Source: an uncultured Spirochaetaceae bacterium (GTDB lineage Bacteria > Spirochaetota > Spirochaetia > Treponematales > Treponemataceae). Taken from it: DNA of 13,651 nt. Below are positions 13,607-13,651 of the stretch, in pieces. A program made the translations under genes and the position numbers. Each line of letters begins with the position of its first letter. Position 1 is the first letter of the stretch. The DNA lies in assembly GCA_902797925.1 (NCBI GenBank), contig CADBUT010000112.1:1-13651 (forward strand), written 5' to 3'. The notes beneath the pieces are model-generated. The model was not told the origin of the DNA and ran no database searches. It was given only the letters and a program-made list of their open reading frames with translations.

Positions 13607-13635
13607 AGAATAAACGTAAACGCTGAAAATTTCAA
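13607..13635 (-). promoter_or_regulatory. Promoter of the ndk operon
   Basis: On the minus strand TTGAAA (13635-13630), a 17-bp spacer and TATTCT (13612-13607). The -10 box ends only 8 bases before the ndk ATG, so transcription would start at about 13602. Confidence 0.6.
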
Positions 13636-13651
13636 TGGGGCAGAATTTTAG

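Noticed and set aside
1..13651. Mobile element, CRISPR array, prophage or defence island
   Set aside because: No transposase, integrase, terminal repeats, regularly spaced repeats or defence-type domains were found; gene content and operon structure are ordinary chromosomal core.

Overview
The window looks like a chromosomal core-gene region of a spirochaete, most probably a Treponema of moderate G+C. Three things point that way. The block cheW / DegT-like aminotransferase / NAD kinase / recN / hypothetical protein is an order I recall from the Treponema pallidum chromosome (about TP0439 to TP0443, from memory, not checked). The CheW sequence is of treponemal type. The tmRNA tag (ANSDNSYDYALAA) resembles the treponemal tag as I recall it. 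No insertion sequence, prophage, CRISPR array, toxin-antitoxin pair or other sign of recent acquisition is visible.

Layout. (1) 1-1531, minus: a membrane-bound class III adenylate cyclase cut by the left edge, preceded by a tRNA-Pro(TGG) gene on the same strand. (2) 1663-2040: a gene-poor stretch with a tRNA-Leu(CAG) gene on plus, its promoter and terminator, a bidirectional terminator-like hairpin, and the terminator of the next gene. (3) 2040-2423, minus: a single-domain CheY-like response regulator, divergent from cheW. (4) 2624-7526, plus: a compact five-gene operon (cheW, DegT-family protein, nadK, recN, conserved hypothetical) closed by a strong terminator. (5) 7641-8870, plus: a two-domain HD-family protein whose N-terminal half appears to be a decayed copy of its catalytic half. 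(6) 8907-9256, minus: tmRNA (ssrA), sharing a bidirectional terminator with the HD gene. (7) 9321-9911, minus: a small HD-domain phosphohydrolase. (8) 10031-13598, minus: an operon ndk - gpsA - ffh - thyX with its own promoter and terminator.

How the genes fit together. The window is mostly housekeeping: nucleotide metabolism (Ndk, ThyX, NAD kinase, perhaps the YfbR-like HD protein), phospholipid precursor synthesis (GpsA), membrane protein targeting (Ffh), recombinational repair (RecN), ribosome rescue (tmRNA), and signalling (CheW, response regulator, adenylate cyclase). Three of the best promoter candidates (cheW, tmRNA, ndk) share the same -10 hexamer TATTCT at a 17-bp spacing. I found no clearly new multi-gene system. 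The most interesting items are the internal HD duplication with a catalytically dead N-terminal copy, the non-canonical ThyX signature, an operator-like inverted repeat over the tmRNA promoter, a nearly leaderless ndk transcript, and a DegT-like protein with a reduced active-site signature inside a chemotaxis / NAD kinase / repair operon.
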